Numbered from the stretch's first letter, positions 1-8,888 are shown. The stretch: 22,528 bases of DNA from VMCP01 sp965659745 (GCA_965659745.1 CBFHXF010000032.1:1-22528), one strand, 5' to 3'. The notes: generated by a model not told the origin, from the sequence alone. Numbers and translations are program-made.

Positions 1-2
1 AA

Positions 3-392
3 GGCAATTTAGACCAAAACCTCCTTATCACCGCCGATACCATCGTAGTGGTAGGCGATCGCGTCTTGAACAAACCCGAAAGCGAGCAAGAGGCCTTTGA
101 TATGCTGCAATTGCTGAGCGGTCGCACCCACTTTGTGTATACCGGTTGTACCATCCGCAGCAGCGATAAAACCCATACGTTTCACGATGCCACCGAGGTA
201 GCGTTTTATGCCTTAACCGACGAAGAAATACATGCGTATATACAAAACTGCCGGCCTTTTGATAAAGCCGGCAGCTATGGAATTCAAGATTGGATGGGCC
301 TAATTGGCGTAAAATCCATCAAAGGTTGCTTTTACAACGTGATGGGATTTCCATCGGGAAAATTCTACCGCGAACTGCAGAATTTTATATAA
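3..392 (+). CDS. maf: Maf-like nucleoside triphosphate pyrophosphatase, 5' truncated by window edge
   Basis: The Maf/YhdE family hydrolyses non-canonical or pyrimidine nucleoside triphosphates to monophosphate and pyrophosphate in the cytoplasm, and was first linked to septum inhibition. The reading frame is open from base 3, so about 60 N-terminal residues (including the usual SxSPRR motif) lie outside the window and 129 residues are visible. Seen here: the ADTIVV segment with the presumed catalytic Asp, then LNKP, LSG..H.VYTG, and DKAGSYGIQ near the C-terminus, followed by FYNVMGFP. The Gln in the AGSYGIQ motif fits the dTTP/UTP-type (YhdE) branch better than the YceF branch, which has a different motif there; this is inference from remembered family alignments. 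An internal GTG at base 48 is not the real start. The stop abuts the stop of the convergent subtilase gene with no spacer. Confidence 0.9.
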   Translation, partial: GNLDQNLLITADTIVVVGDRVLNKPESEQEAFDMLQLLSGRTHFVYTGCTIRSSDKTHTFHDATEVAFYALTDEEIHAYIQNCRPFDKAGSYGIQDWMGLIGVKSIKGCFYNVMGFPSGKFYRELQNFI

Positions 393-1967
393 TTATTTAC
401 CCGCTTGCATCGCATCGGCGCGCTTCAACGCTTCAAATGCGTTTACCAAACGACCGCTTTGCGACAATTCGGTAAATTTGATTTTACTCTTACTGCCAGG
501 TAGCAAAACCTTACCCTTTACGGCCGTACCAGATTCCATCAAAATTTGCTTGATTTGAACCGCGGTTAAATTCGGATAACGGCTCCAAACCAATGCCGCC
601 ACACCCGAAACAACCGGTGCCGCCATGCTCGTACCATTAAAATACGCATACTTATCGCCGGGAATCGTGCTGTAAATATCCTGTCCAGGAGCAAATAAAT
701 CTACATTATTCTTGCCGTAATTAGAGAAAACCGTTGCCAACTTTTTACGTTTGGGTTGACTCGCACCAATTTCTATCCAATTGGCAGCGGTATGCGTCCC
801 ATTCCATAGTGTATCGTTCGGGTAATTAGGAATTTCATCGTTATCGCTGTTATTATTACCTGCCGCATGCACCAATAAAACCCCTTTGCTTTCTGCATAG
901 GCAACGGCACTGTCTACGATGTTTTTATCCCAAGAAAACCCTTTACCGAAGCTCATATTGATGATTTTGGCGCCATTATCTACGGCATAACGAATACCAT
1001 TGGCCACGTCTTTATCGCGCTCGTCGCCATCGGGAACTACGCGTACCACCATGATTTTGGCACGATCGGCAATGCCATCCAAACCGATATTGTTGCCGCG
1101 TTTAGCGGCAATAATTCCCGCAACGTGCGAGCCATGGCTGGCATCCGGACCTACCACATTATTATTGCCATAGTAACGCTCTGAACTGTTTTCATAATTG
1201 TCGCCCACGATAGACCGCCCATCGTAATCGGGATTGTTTTGAATATTGGCCTTGGTATCGAAATAATTGTACTGATCTTCTAATTCTTTGTACATTTCAG
1301 AAAAGGTAATGCCGTCTTTTTGCATGCCTTTAGCCAAACGCTTGGCCAAACCTTCCATCATCGGGTCTTCCGACTGCAAAGCCGCAAGGTCTTCGGCGCT
1401 TGGATTTTCTTTTCCGGTAGCCTCACGCATTTGCTTCAATACGCCCATCACCATTTCCATTTGTTCTAGCATGGCCTTGGCAGATTCTTGTGCCTTCAAC
1501 ACTTCGCCCTTCATCTTCAAATAATTCTGATATTCAGGAGTAGAAGCATCAAACTGAGCACCCGGAGCCTCGTAGTATGCCATCATGCGCTTCAATACAC
1601 GGGCCTTCTCCAAATTATCGGCCGATACCATTTTGCCATCGGCACCGCCAATAAAATTCCAGCCGTGCACGTCGTCGATATACCCATTGTGGTCGTCGTC
1701 GAGACCGTTACCGGCAATTTCTCCTGCATTCGTCCACAAAACGTCTTTTAAATCTTCGTGATTCACATCGGTTCCACCGTCTATTACCGCTACAATTATA
1801 TCGGTTGCGATGCCTTTTTGAATGAACTCAGATTCATACGCCTTATCCAAAGAAATACCCATGTTATTCTTTTTGGGCGTGCTGTGATACCAGTGAATAC
1901 CTGGTTTTTTTTGGGCACTTAAAGAAATACTTAGTGTTCCCAGAAATAATAAAAATATATGTCTCAT
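393..1967 (-). CDS. secreted S8 (subtilisin-like) serine peptidase
   Basis: A 524-residue subtilase, probably exported: residues 1-18 form a signal peptide (short basic start, hydrophobic core FLLFLGTLSISLSA). The catalytic triad is clear: D63 in AVIDGGTDVNHEDL, H278 in HGSHVAGIIAA, S447 in NGTSMAAPVVSGVAAL, with the oxyanion Asn at N371 in HAAGNN. About 215 residues separate D63 and H278, far more than in subtilisin. The insert (roughly 110-260) is rich in Lys, Glu and Met and looks largely helical. No classical I9 propeptide is recognisable: only about 40 residues lie between signal peptide and catalytic domain. There is no C-terminal sorting domain. The gene stands alone, convergent with maf. 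I see no clear TAnnTTTG box upstream. Substrate is unknown; the family assignment is firm. Confidence 0.95.
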   Translation of the reverse strand: MRHIFLLFLGTLSISLSAQKKPGIHWYHSTPKKNNMGISLDKAYESEFIQKGIATDIIVAVIDGGTDVNHEDLKDVLWTNAGEIAGNGLDDDHNGYIDDVHGWNFIGGADGKMVSADNLEKARVLKRMMAYYEAPGAQFDASTPEYQNYLKMKGEVLKAQESAKAMLEQMEMVMGVLKQMREATGKENPSAEDLAALQSEDPMMEGLAKRLAKGMQKDGITFSEMYKELEDQYNYFDTKANIQNNPDYDGRSIVGDNYENSSERYYGNNNVVGPDASHGSHVAGIIAAKRGNNIGLDGIADRAKIMVVRVVPDGDERDKDVANGIRYAVDNGAKIINMSFGKGFSWDKNIVDSAVAYAESKGVLLVHAAGNNNSDNDEIPNYPNDTLWNGTHTAANWIEIGASQPKRKKLATVFSNYGKNNVDLFAPGQDIYSTIPGDKYAYFNGTSMAAPVVSGVAALVWSRYPNLTAVQIKQILMESGTAVKGKVLLPGSKSKIKFTELSQSGRLVNAFEALKRADAMQAGK

Positions 1968-2034
1968 TTTGATTTATTTATAATAATAATAACGTTTAAA
2001 ATCCCAAAATAGTGGTGCGCTTGTTTTGCATATA

Positions 2035-2796
2035 TCACGCCTTTTTCCTTCCAAAAACCATAATACTCACGGCTTTAAACGGCCAAACCGTCGTATTATT
2101 CCCAAAAATATATTTCCGCAACAAGGTCTGTAGGGGTTTCCATTTTACCACATCCATGGGGGCGGTTACGTAGTGCATCTCCATCACTTCCAAACCCGAA
2201 TCTGCTAATAATTGCTTGATTCTGCCTTTGGTATAAATGCGCGCCAAGGCCCAACGTTCGTGTATCGGTCTAGGCAACCACGAAAAAAACGGCACGCGAT
2301 TCCATGGCAACAAGGGCAAAGACGCCCCGTGCGTTTCGAAAATCCACCATTTATTCGGCACGCTAATGGCAAACAAGCCTCCTTCACGCAACGAAGCGGC
2401 GTAATTAAGAACGGCCTTTTCGCTTGGCAAATGCTCGATAACCTCAAAACTGATCAATCTATCTACCGCCGGCGAAAAAGGCGCTTTGCTGATATCGTGT
2501 TGCACCCATTCGGCATTGTGGGCGTGTAAATTTTCTTTTAACTGGTGGAATTCCGACTCATGATCGGGGGCATATTCAAGACCATAGGCCCGCTTGAACG
2601 CCGCTGCCACTTGCAATACCGTATTGCCATTGCCACAACCAATGTCTAATACCGATGCTTCTGCATCCCAAAAGGCGTGAAAATCCTTGAGTATTTCTAT
2701 CCTCCTACGCACCAATAAATCGGTGTGATCTGCCGGCTTCCCCAAATAATGCGAACCTTCAAACAACGTCTTATCAACCCTTTGGGTATTGCTCAT
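2035..2796 (-). CDS. class I SAM-dependent methyltransferase
   Basis: A 253-residue cytoplasmic methyltransferase. The SAM-binding motif I is VLDIGCGNGNT (residues 49-59), followed by an acidic segment (YGLEYAPDHE), then DISKAPF and FEVIEHLPSE, and a late strand AISVPNKWW. This is the Methyltransf_11/UbiE-like fold; the acceptor substrate cannot be told. The ATG ending at 2796 is chosen over the GTG one codon upstream, because GTG-ATG are adjacent and ATG is the commoner start. A TACATTTG box lies 27 bases upstream on the same strand. The gene follows a relic zone and is not obviously in an operon with the glycosyltransferase upstream, since 270 bases lie between them. Confidence 0.9.
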   Translation of the reverse strand: MSNTQRVDKTLFEGSHYLGKPADHTDLLVRRRIEILKDFHAFWDAEASVLDIGCGNGNTVLQVAAAFKRAYGLEYAPDHESEFHQLKENLHAHNAEWVQHDISKAPFSPAVDRLISFEVIEHLPSEKAVLNYAASLREGGLFAISVPNKWWIFETHGASLPLLPWNRVPFFSWLPRPIHERWALARIYTKGRIKQLLADSGLEVMEMHYVTAPMDVVKWKPLQTLLRKYIFGNNTTVWPFKAVSIMVFGRKKA

Positions 2797-2823
2797 CACG
2801 AAAAAATCAATGTATTAATAATA

Positions 2824-2831
2824 CAAATGTA
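2824..2831 (-). promoter_or_regulatory. -7 box of the methyltransferase gene
   Basis: TACATTTG on the minus strand matches the Bacteroidota -7 consensus TAnnTTTG and lies 27 bases before the ATG. A convincing -33 element is not visible. Confidence 0.45.
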
Positions 2832-2855
2832 AGATTCACCAAGCAAAAAATACGC

Positions 2856-2954
2856 TTAACCGTTTTCAAGCGCTTGATTTCTTTGATTGATCTCATCGCG
2901 GAACCACTCCAAATAGGCCATTAACTGAGAGGCTAAATAGTAGGGCAGATTGAG
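2856..2954 (-). pseudogene. 32-codon C-terminal gene fragment
   Basis: The minus strand here reads 32 sense codons ending in TAA, with a strikingly protein-like composition: LPYYLASQLMAYLEWF followed by RDEINQRNQALENG. It is preceded in frame by TAG, so it has no start of its own apart from an internal Met at residue 12. I read it as the surviving 3' end of a gene whose remainder was deleted or displaced, next to a tandem repeat that may be a mobile element end. The family is not recognisable from so few residues, and a chance open frame cannot be excluded. Confidence 0.35.
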
Positions 2955-2971
2955 CTAATGACAACCCGGTA

Positions 2972-3057
2972 TGTCACAAAGTGAGGGCAACTTTACTCGA
3001 ATTTTGTAACAAAGTGAGGGTAACTTTGCTCAAAATTTGTAACAAAGTGAGGGCAAC
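2972..3057. repeat. three 33-bp tandem repeats, possible IS21-type end
   Basis: Three head-to-tail copies begin at 2972, 3005 and 3038 with an exact 33-base period. The conserved core is TGTMACAAAGTGAGGGYAAC (20 bases); copies 1 and 2 continue with TTTRCTCRAA-type A/T-rich sequence, and copy 3 stops after the core. Copies differ at single positions only. IS21-family insertion sequences are known to carry multiple short repeats at their termini starting with TGT, which makes this a candidate solitary end. No istA or istB sequence is present, and the first unit could instead be a regulatory or terminator array. Confidence 0.6.
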
Positions 3058-3066
3058 CTCCGGCGT

Positions 3067-3828
3067 TCAATACTTCCTCCGAGACAGAAAATGCCGCAAT
3101 ACGATCCAGAAATGGGCGAATAAATTGGGCAAGAAACCAAAATGCGATTTCAAAATTTGATAGCGCTCTTTCATCGCTTTGCGTGAATTTTGACTGCTGC
3201 TGCCGCCAATTTGAAACTCCGTCAGCACCAAATTCAATTGCCTACAAACAGGACGCTTTTTAAGAATCTCTAATATCCAATCGATATCCGCCGCTTGCTT
3301 ATATTCCGTTTTGTAAAAGGGAGCCATATCCCGGCGTGCCACAAAACTCTGATGACAAATATTCATTCCATACCGAAAGCTATCGTAATTAAGTTTTACA
3401 GGAAATTCTTGCGGTTTCAATTCTGAAATCAAGCCCAATTCCTCATAATTCTCATCTACAAAATACGTATCGCTGTAAAAACAATCTACCCATGGCAAGG
3501 TTTCGATCGACTCTAAAACCATCGACATAGTAAAAGTCTCACGCAACCTATCGCCGCTATTCAAAAACCATACGTATCCGTCTTCTACCTGCTGCAAGCC
3601 TTTATTCATGGCATCGTAAATGCCCTTGTCTGGCTCCGAAACCCAATAATCGAACAGTTCCGAATTGCGCTCCAAATACTCCTTAGAACCATCGGTACTG
3701 CCCCCATCAATCACAATCCAACGCCACTTTTTGGGGGCATTTTGATTCATCACCGACGCTACTGTAGCCCGAAGTCCTCCGTAATTATTATAATTGATGG
3801 TTATCAGCGTTAGCAGATATTCACTCAT
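3067..3828 (-). CDS. family 2 glycosyltransferase
   Basis: A 253-residue GT2 enzyme that would transfer a sugar from a nucleotide-sugar to a glycan or lipid-linked acceptor at the cytoplasmic face of the membrane. Motifs: LITINYNNYGGL at the N-terminus, VIDGGSTDGSKEYL around D41, DKGIYDAMNKG from D67, and FLNSGD ending at D93 in the position of the metal-binding DxD. The start is set at the ATG ending at 3828, not the one eight codons upstream: it gives the usual GT2 N-terminus and overlaps the stop of the upstream YfhO-like gene by 8 bases (ATGAGTGA), a translational coupling arrangement. This suggests the two proteins act in the same envelope glycan pathway. The acceptor is not predictable. 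Confidence 0.92.
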   Translation of the reverse strand: MSEYLLTLITINYNNYGGLRATVASVMNQNAPKKWRWIVIDGGSTDGSKEYLERNSELFDYWVSEPDKGIYDAMNKGLQQVEDGYVWFLNSGDRLRETFTMSMVLESIETLPWVDCFYSDTYFVDENYEELGLISELKPQEFPVKLNYDSFRYGMNICHQSFVARRDMAPFYKTEYKQAADIDWILEILKKRPVCRQLNLVLTEFQIGGSSSQNSRKAMKERYQILKSHFGFLPNLFAHFWIVLRHFLSRRKY

Positions 3829-6283
3829 CTTTCTTAAATAAAGGCAATGCAATCATGACCAAAAGTCCCAATATCAAAGCCGCCGAACTGCCCGTTTCCG
3901 CCGCCACCATTAAACTGCGATCTGCGGGTTCGTAAACCCATAAAATATCATGCGCGCCCGCCGGTACCGACACCCCACGTAAGATATAATTCGCCCGCTC
4001 CGCCTTTGCCGGCTTGCCATCGACGTACACCTTCCAGGCCCCGTTCTTTTCGGCATAATATACCTCACTGAACACCGCGAAACCATCGCCCTTGGTGCTG
4101 GATTTATAACGAACGCTATCGCTAGAATACGACACCATTTTTACGAAATCGCTGCTATCTTTTGCAATTTTCGCAAGTTCCGCTTGACCTTCCATCACCG
4201 CAACCGTGCGTAAATCTTCTACCTGTAGGGCATTTAAGGCCTCTTTAGCACCCGAATAGAATTTCAATTCTCCAACCAACCAGGCATTGCCATAAGACGT
4301 GCTGCGCATGATGACCTCTTCGCCACGCTCGCTCTTCGACAATACATACTTACAATTCAGCATGTCTAAAACCGGGTTGTTCATGATGGTTTCCCCATTC
4401 AATTGACTGCCCGCCTTGGTAATGCCAAAACTAATAATATCTTGATAGCGACTCAATTTAGCCGGGTGGTATCCACCTACATTCCGGTGGAACGGCGCCG
4501 AATGGTTGTCGTTAAACGGACTGTAACGCAAATCGAATACACGCGCCTGATCTTTATTATCGGCCATTACCTGCTCGTCTACCTTACTTGGTAAAATTTC
4601 CTCTTCCTCCTCCTTATCTACCCACTGCTCTTCGCTCAAATATCGATTAGAAACCCCAATCAAATCTACCGCCACCAATAAGGTCAGTATAATACCGGCA
4701 TGCATTACCTTTAATTGCTGTTTCATTACTCCGTAAACCACGCCAAACGCCAAAATCATGAAAATGGCAGAGCGCCATACATCGTTCCACAATAAAGTTT
4801 TACGCAATCCCATAATGATAGGCATCACTTGTTGGCTCTGAGCGCCGCCAATTTGAGCGTCCATCGGACTGCTCATCGACTGTCCGCCCGCCATCACCAT
4901 AATCACTCCCAATATCGAAGCCAAGGTAATACCCGACGCCTTTATCATGGCCTTTCGCTCCTGATCGCTGTAATCGAACGTAACCATTTTATAAACCGCA
5001 TAAATCGCATAAAACGGCACAATCGCCTGAGCGATCGACAGTGCCATCATAGGCGTACGAAACTTATTATAATAAGGAAGCACATTAAACAGCCACTCAT
5101 TAATAGGCAAATATTTTCCCCATGCCAGTAAAACCGATATTCCAAAAGTTAAAAGCGAAAACCAAGTAACATAAGAAAACTCCCGCTGTGATGGGTCTTG
5201 GGGTCTCCATTTGCGCCAATTCCACGCAAAGACTTCCCCCAAAATAAAGAAAAACATCAAAATGGCTCCCATATAAACAGGTCCACTGGTAAACTGCATT
5301 TCGCCGAAATACATCGGCAAACGATCCGCACCAAACTCGTTTTCAGGCACCGCCTCATTCGAACTTCCGCCCTTGAAACGCGGTACAAATAAGGTAAACG
5401 TTTCGCTTATTCCGTAACTCCAGCTGAACGCATAATCGATATCCAAACCGTTCGCGCCCACTGTTTTTTGTCCTTTCTCGGGAATTTCACTCGTCACTTC
5501 CGAACCGCCACGCATGGTAGCTTTCGAATATTGCATGGTGTCGTAAATTTTACCAACGGCCGTTACCACCCCCAACACAGAAGCCAAAACCATAATGCCC
5601 ATTTGCATTAAAAACGACTTCCATTTCTTTTCTTGGGAAGCTTTTATGGCGGCTACTATCGCAAATGCACCCATGATAAATCCGGCGTAATAGGCAATTT
5701 GATAGTGGAAGAAATTGATCATCATTCCAAAGAATACCGCCAAAATCAATCCGCCTTGTACCCATTTTTCCCGACTCAATAGCATCAGTCCCGCAATCAC
5801 GCCCGGCAATAAGGCCATTGCCTGCACCTTGGTAATATGTCCGGCTTCAAAACTCGACAAAGTAAAAGTCATGAACGCATACCCCACAGCTCCTGCCGCC
5901 GCCCATACTTTATCTACCTTCATCACGACCAATAGAATAAAGGTACTCAACATCGACAAAAAGAGGAAGTCGAACGGATGCTTTACCAAATTGAAAATTT
6001 GTAAGGGTTTCCATTTCAGCAACAAGCTTCCTTGCTCCACCCCGGTTATTAAATTCGAAGGCATCCCCGAAAACAAACGGTCGCTCCAATGCGGATACGC
6101 CCCTGTTTCGGCTTTGATCTCTTTGGCATGCGCGGTCATCATGCGCACTTGCTGCATATCGCCTTGCTGTAACATTTTGCCGTCTAATGCAGGCGAAAAA
6201 TACCACATCGCAAGGACCCAGAATCCCAAAATAAAAGCCGCTACAATACCGGCTCTTTTCAAATAGTCTTTATTAACGTTCAT
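3821..6283 (-). CDS. YfhO-like polytopic membrane protein
   Basis: An 820-residue integral membrane protein of the YfhO family (GT-C-like fold). These proteins are linked to glycosylation of lipoteichoic acid in Firmicutes and have unknown donors in Bacteroidota. Visible: a first membrane segment at about residues 11-31, a loop with LFSGMPSN, roughly a dozen further hydrophobic segments up to about residue 555, a soluble periplasmic region of some 200 residues, and one last helix before the cytoplasmic tail KKDE. The length is normal for the family in this phylum. The gene is divergent from glyA (68 bases apart) and coupled by an 8-base overlap to a GT2 gene. The only -7-like sequence in its upstream region is TATCTTGC at 6315-6322, a poor match. 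Confidence 0.88.
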   Translation of the reverse strand: MNVNKDYLKRAGIVAAFILGFWVLAMWYFSPALDGKMLQQGDMQQVRMMTAHAKEIKAETGAYPHWSDRLFSGMPSNLITGVEQGSLLLKWKPLQIFNLVKHPFDFLFLSMLSTFILLVVMKVDKVWAAAGAVGYAFMTFTLSSFEAGHITKVQAMALLPGVIAGLMLLSREKWVQGGLILAVFFGMMINFFHYQIAYYAGFIMGAFAIVAAIKASQEKKWKSFLMQMGIMVLASVLGVVTAVGKIYDTMQYSKATMRGGSEVTSEIPEKGQKTVGANGLDIDYAFSWSYGISETFTLFVPRFKGGSSNEAVPENEFGADRLPMYFGEMQFTSGPVYMGAILMFFFILGEVFAWNWRKWRPQDPSQREFSYVTWFSLLTFGISVLLAWGKYLPINEWLFNVLPYYNKFRTPMMALSIAQAIVPFYAIYAVYKMVTFDYSDQERKAMIKASGITLASILGVIMVMAGGQSMSSPMDAQIGGAQSQQVMPIIMGLRKTLLWNDVWRSAIFMILAFGVVYGVMKQQLKVMHAGIILTLLVAVDLIGVSNRYLSEEQWVDKEEEEEILPSKVDEQVMADNKDQARVFDLRYSPFNDNHSAPFHRNVGGYHPAKLSRYQDIISFGITKAGSQLNGETIMNNPVLDMLNCKYVLSKSERGEEVIMRSTSYGNAWLVGELKFYSGAKEALNALQVEDLRTVAVMEGQAELAKIAKDSSDFVKMVSYSSDSVRYKSSTKGDGFAVFSEVYYAEKNGAWKVYVDGKPAKAERANYILRGVSVPAGAHDILWVYEPADRSLMVAAETGSSAALILGLLVMIALPLFKKDE

Positions 6284-6339
6284 GATAAAGTGAAGCGAAT
6301 TTCCTTATTTTTTTGCAAGATAACACCATTTTATTGTTG

Positions 6340-6347
6340 TAAAATTG
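6340..6347 (+). promoter_or_regulatory. possible -7 box of glyA
   Basis: TAAAATTG differs from TAnnTTTG at one position and lies 4 bases before the glyA ATG, so transcription would begin at or just inside the start codon. This is weak alone but repeats a pattern seen at several genes in the window. Confidence 0.3.
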
Positions 6348-6351
6348 CAGT

Positions 6352-7632
6352 ATGATCGTAAACGACCAAGTGATATTCGAACTAATCGAAAAAGAAAAGC
6401 AACGCCAAACCCATGGAATTGAACTTATCGCAAGTGAAAACTTTGTAAGCGAACAAGTTATGCTCGCTATGGGAAGCGTGCTCACCAACAAATATGCAGA
6501 GGGACTCCCCAATAAGCGTTATTACGGTGGGTGTGAGATTGTAGATCAAGTAGAACAGCTGGCGATCGACCGCCTGAAAGCCCTTTTTGGAGCCGAATGG
6601 GCCAACGTACAACCGCATTCAGGCGCCCAAGCCAATGCAGCCGTAATGCTCGCTGTGCTCAATCCTGGCGATAAAATCCTCGGGTTCGACTTGAGTCACG
6701 GAGGTCACCTTACCCACGGTTCACCCGTAAACTTCTCCGGAAAACTATACAAAGCCAGTTTTTATGGCGTGGAGCGTGAAACCGGTCTAATCGATTACGA
6801 AAAAGTAGCCGAAAAAGCCCGTTTGGAACAACCCAAACTCATCATCTGCGGTGCGTCTAGTTATTCCCGCGATTGGAATTACGAACGCCTGCGTCAAATT
6901 GCAGACGAAGTTGGCGCCTTATTATTAGCCGATATTTCCCACCCTTCGGGCTTAATCGCTAAGGGACTATTAAACGACCCCCTTCCCCACTGTCATATCG
7001 TTACCTCTACCACCCATAAAACCTTAAGAGGTCCCCGTGGCGGTATCATCATGATGGGCAAAGATTTCGATAATCCCTTCGGTCATAAAACCCCAAAAGG
7101 CGAAATCAAACGCATGAGTGCCTTATTAGACGGAGCCGTATTTCCGGGCACCCAAGGCGGACCTTTAGAACACGTAATTGCCTCTAAGGCGGTAGCCTTT
7201 GGGGAAGCCCTTTCTCCCGATTTTTTGGAGTACAGCAAACGCGTTATTCTGAACGCCCAGGCCCTTTCAGGCGCCATGGTAGCACGCGGTTATTCTATTA
7301 TTTCAGGCGGCACCGACAACCATTTAATGTTAATAGACTTGCGCAGTAAAAGTGCCACATTAACAGGAAAATTAGCCGAAGAAACCCTCGGAAAATGCCA
7401 TATCACCATCAATAAAAATACCGTGCCTTTCGAAGAAAGAAGTCCTTTCGTTACCAGCGGCATCCGTTTAGGCACACCCGCCTTAACCACCCGTGGTTTC
7501 AACGAAAGCGATATGGTTCAAATTGCCGAATTTATAGATACGGCCCTCATGAATCCAACCGACGATGTGCAACTGCAAAAAATAGCGTCGCATATCCACG
7601 ATTGGGCGGGCAACTATCCGCTTTTTGCGTAA
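6352..7632 (+). CDS. glyA: serine hydroxymethyltransferase
   Basis: A 426-residue PLP enzyme that interconverts serine and glycine with tetrahydrofolate and methylene-tetrahydrofolate, feeding one-carbon metabolism in the cytosol. Near the N-terminus are ELIASENFVS and NKYAEGLPNKRYYGG. ADISHP contains D194, which pairs with the PLP ring, and H197. The Schiff-base lysine is K223 in STTHKTLRGPRGG. Length and motif order are full. The usual ADMAH/ADIAH motif is ADISH here, a variant that I recall from Bacteroidota. The gene stands alone: it is divergent from the YfhO-like gene and separated from the convergent sulfide:quinone oxidoreductase by a strong hairpin. Confidence 0.97.
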   Translation: MIVNDQVIFELIEKEKQRQTHGIELIASENFVSEQVMLAMGSVLTNKYAEGLPNKRYYGGCEIVDQVEQLAIDRLKALFGAEWANVQPHSGAQANAAVMLAVLNPGDKILGFDLSHGGHLTHGSPVNFSGKLYKASFYGVERETGLIDYEKVAEKARLEQPKLIICGASSYSRDWNYERLRQIADEVGALLLADISHPSGLIAKGLLNDPLPHCHIVTSTTHKTLRGPRGGIIMMGKDFDNPFGHKTPKGEIKRMSALLDGAVFPGTQGGPLEHVIASKAVAFGEALSPDFLEYSKRVILNAQALSGAMVARGYSIISGGTDNHLMLIDLRSKSATLTGKLAEETLGKCHITINKNTVPFEERSPFVTSGIRLGTPALTTRGFNESDMVQIAEFIDTALMNPTDDVQLQKIASHIHDWAGNYPLFA

Positions 7633-7650
7633 ACAGCAATCCAAATTACA

Positions 7651-7683
7651 AATCGAATATCCTGCCTCGCAGGATATTCGATT
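7651..7683. terminator. hairpin between convergent glyA and sqr genes
   Basis: A perfect 15-bp inverted repeat (left arm AATCGAATATCCTGC, 3-base loop CTC) sits between two convergent stop codons. There is no T-run on either strand, so it is probably a bidirectional hairpin terminator or mRNA end stabiliser, not a classical intrinsic terminator. Confidence 0.6.
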
Positions 7684-7697
7684 GATACAATGAAGGA

Positions 7698-8888
7698 TTA
7701 CATCTTACCCGGTAAAATCTGATTCCAGTATAACCAAGGCAACATATATCGCTTCAAAAAATACATACTATAACGTTCCTTCGATTGATCAAAGGGAAAG
7801 GTTTCCTTCGGATTATTGTCGTAATCAAACTCCGCCATTACCAGCTTGCCATAACCCGTTACCAACGGACATGAAGAATACCCATCATAAGCCGGATTCA
7901 GCGTTTCTTGTTTCATCACGTGTAATAAATTCTCAACCATTACCGGCACTTGCTTCCGTATCGCCGCACCCGTTTTAGCCGTGGGCAATCCCGCGGCATC
8001 TCCCAAAGAAAACACATTGGCAAAACGCAGATGCTGTAAGGTATTTTTGTCTACATCTACCCAACCTGCTGCATTCGCTAAGGGACTGTTTTTCACAAAA
8101 TCAGGCGCACTTTGTGGTGGTGTTACGTGAATCATTTCATAATTGACCCACTCCGATTCGCCCTTCTTATCGCCATCTAAATATTCAAATCGCGCCCGTT
8201 TTTGAGCGGCATCAATCTCTACTAAATGGGTTTTAAAGTGCGTTTTTATGTTCCCACGCTCAATGACCTTTAATAGCGTTTTCTCGAATTTTTCAACGCC
8301 AAACATCCTAGAACCCGCACTCCAATACTGTATGTTAAACTTTCCTAATGTGCCCTGTTTGCGAAAATAGTCTGCCGCCAAATACATTATTTTATGTGGA
8401 GCTCCTCCGCATTTAACCGGCGTATTCGGATTCGTAAACAAAATGTTTCCACCTTGGGCATTTTTCAGACATTCCCACGTATAAGGCGCCTGTTTGAAGT
8501 CATAATTACTGCAAACGCCGTTTGTTCCTACAGCCTCCTTCAATCCAATTACGGCATCCCAATTAATCTGAATTCCGGGTGCCACCACTAAATAATCATA
8601 GGTCAAAACCACTCCATTACCCAAAATCACGCGATTCGACTCGGGCTCGAAACTTTGCGCCCGCTCTTTAATCCATGTAACCCCCTTAGGCATTACCGAA
8701 GCCTCTGTGCGCTCCGTATCTTTAATGTCATACACCCCGGCACCTACTAAAGTCCATGCCGGCTGATAATAATGTTGCTCCGAAGGCTCCACAATCGCAA
8801 TATCCAATCCCGATTGCTTCCTTAATAATTGAGAGGCTGCCGAAATACCGGCATTGCCCCCTCCAATAATCAATATTTGGTGTTTCAT
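7698..8888 (-). CDS. sqr: sulfide:quinone oxidoreductase, type II (SQOR-like)
   Basis: A 396-residue FAD flavoprotein that would oxidise sulfide at the membrane and pass electrons to quinone, for detoxification or energy. The N-terminal dinucleotide fold is ILIIGGGNAG (G9-G14), and a second FAD contact is VFSLGDAAG (D297). Cysteines C160 (NTPVKCGGAPHKIMYL) and C340 (YSSCPLVTGYGK) match the two redox cysteines of the mitochondrial/type II enzymes; C126 (GVCSNYD) is also present. The C-terminal amphipathic stretch (YFLKRYMLPWLYWNQILPG) suits monotopic membrane attachment. The ATG ending at 8888 is chosen because it directly precedes the FAD-binding strand; an upstream frame start nine codons earlier would add an unsupported leader. 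A palindrome lies about 60 bases upstream. Exact substrate is inferred from family. Confidence 0.88.
   Translation of the reverse strand: MKHQILIIGGGNAGISAASQLLRKQSGLDIAIVEPSEQHYYQPAWTLVGAGVYDIKDTERTEASVMPKGVTWIKERAQSFEPESNRVILGNGVVLTYDYLVVAPGIQINWDAVIGLKEAVGTNGVCSNYDFKQAPYTWECLKNAQGGNILFTNPNTPVKCGGAPHKIMYLAADYFRKQGTLGKFNIQYWSAGSRMFGVEKFEKTLLKVIERGNIKTHFKTHLVEIDAAQKRARFEYLDGDKKGESEWVNYEMIHVTPPQSAPDFVKNSPLANAAGWVDVDKNTLQHLRFANVFSLGDAAGLPTAKTGAAIRKQVPVMVENLLHVMKQETLNPAYDGYSSCPLVTGYGKLVMAEFDYDNNPKETFPFDQSKERYSMYFLKRYMLPWLYWNQILPGKM

Noticed and set aside
2972..3057. Possible CRISPR array
   Set aside because: The 33-base period is constant but the spacers are nearly identical in copies 1 and 2, there are only three units, and no cas gene is near.
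5715..6266. 183-codon open frame antisense to the YfhO-like gene
   Set aside because: The opposite strand has clear membrane protein coding sequence; the antisense product is a low-complexity shadow with no motifs or promoter.
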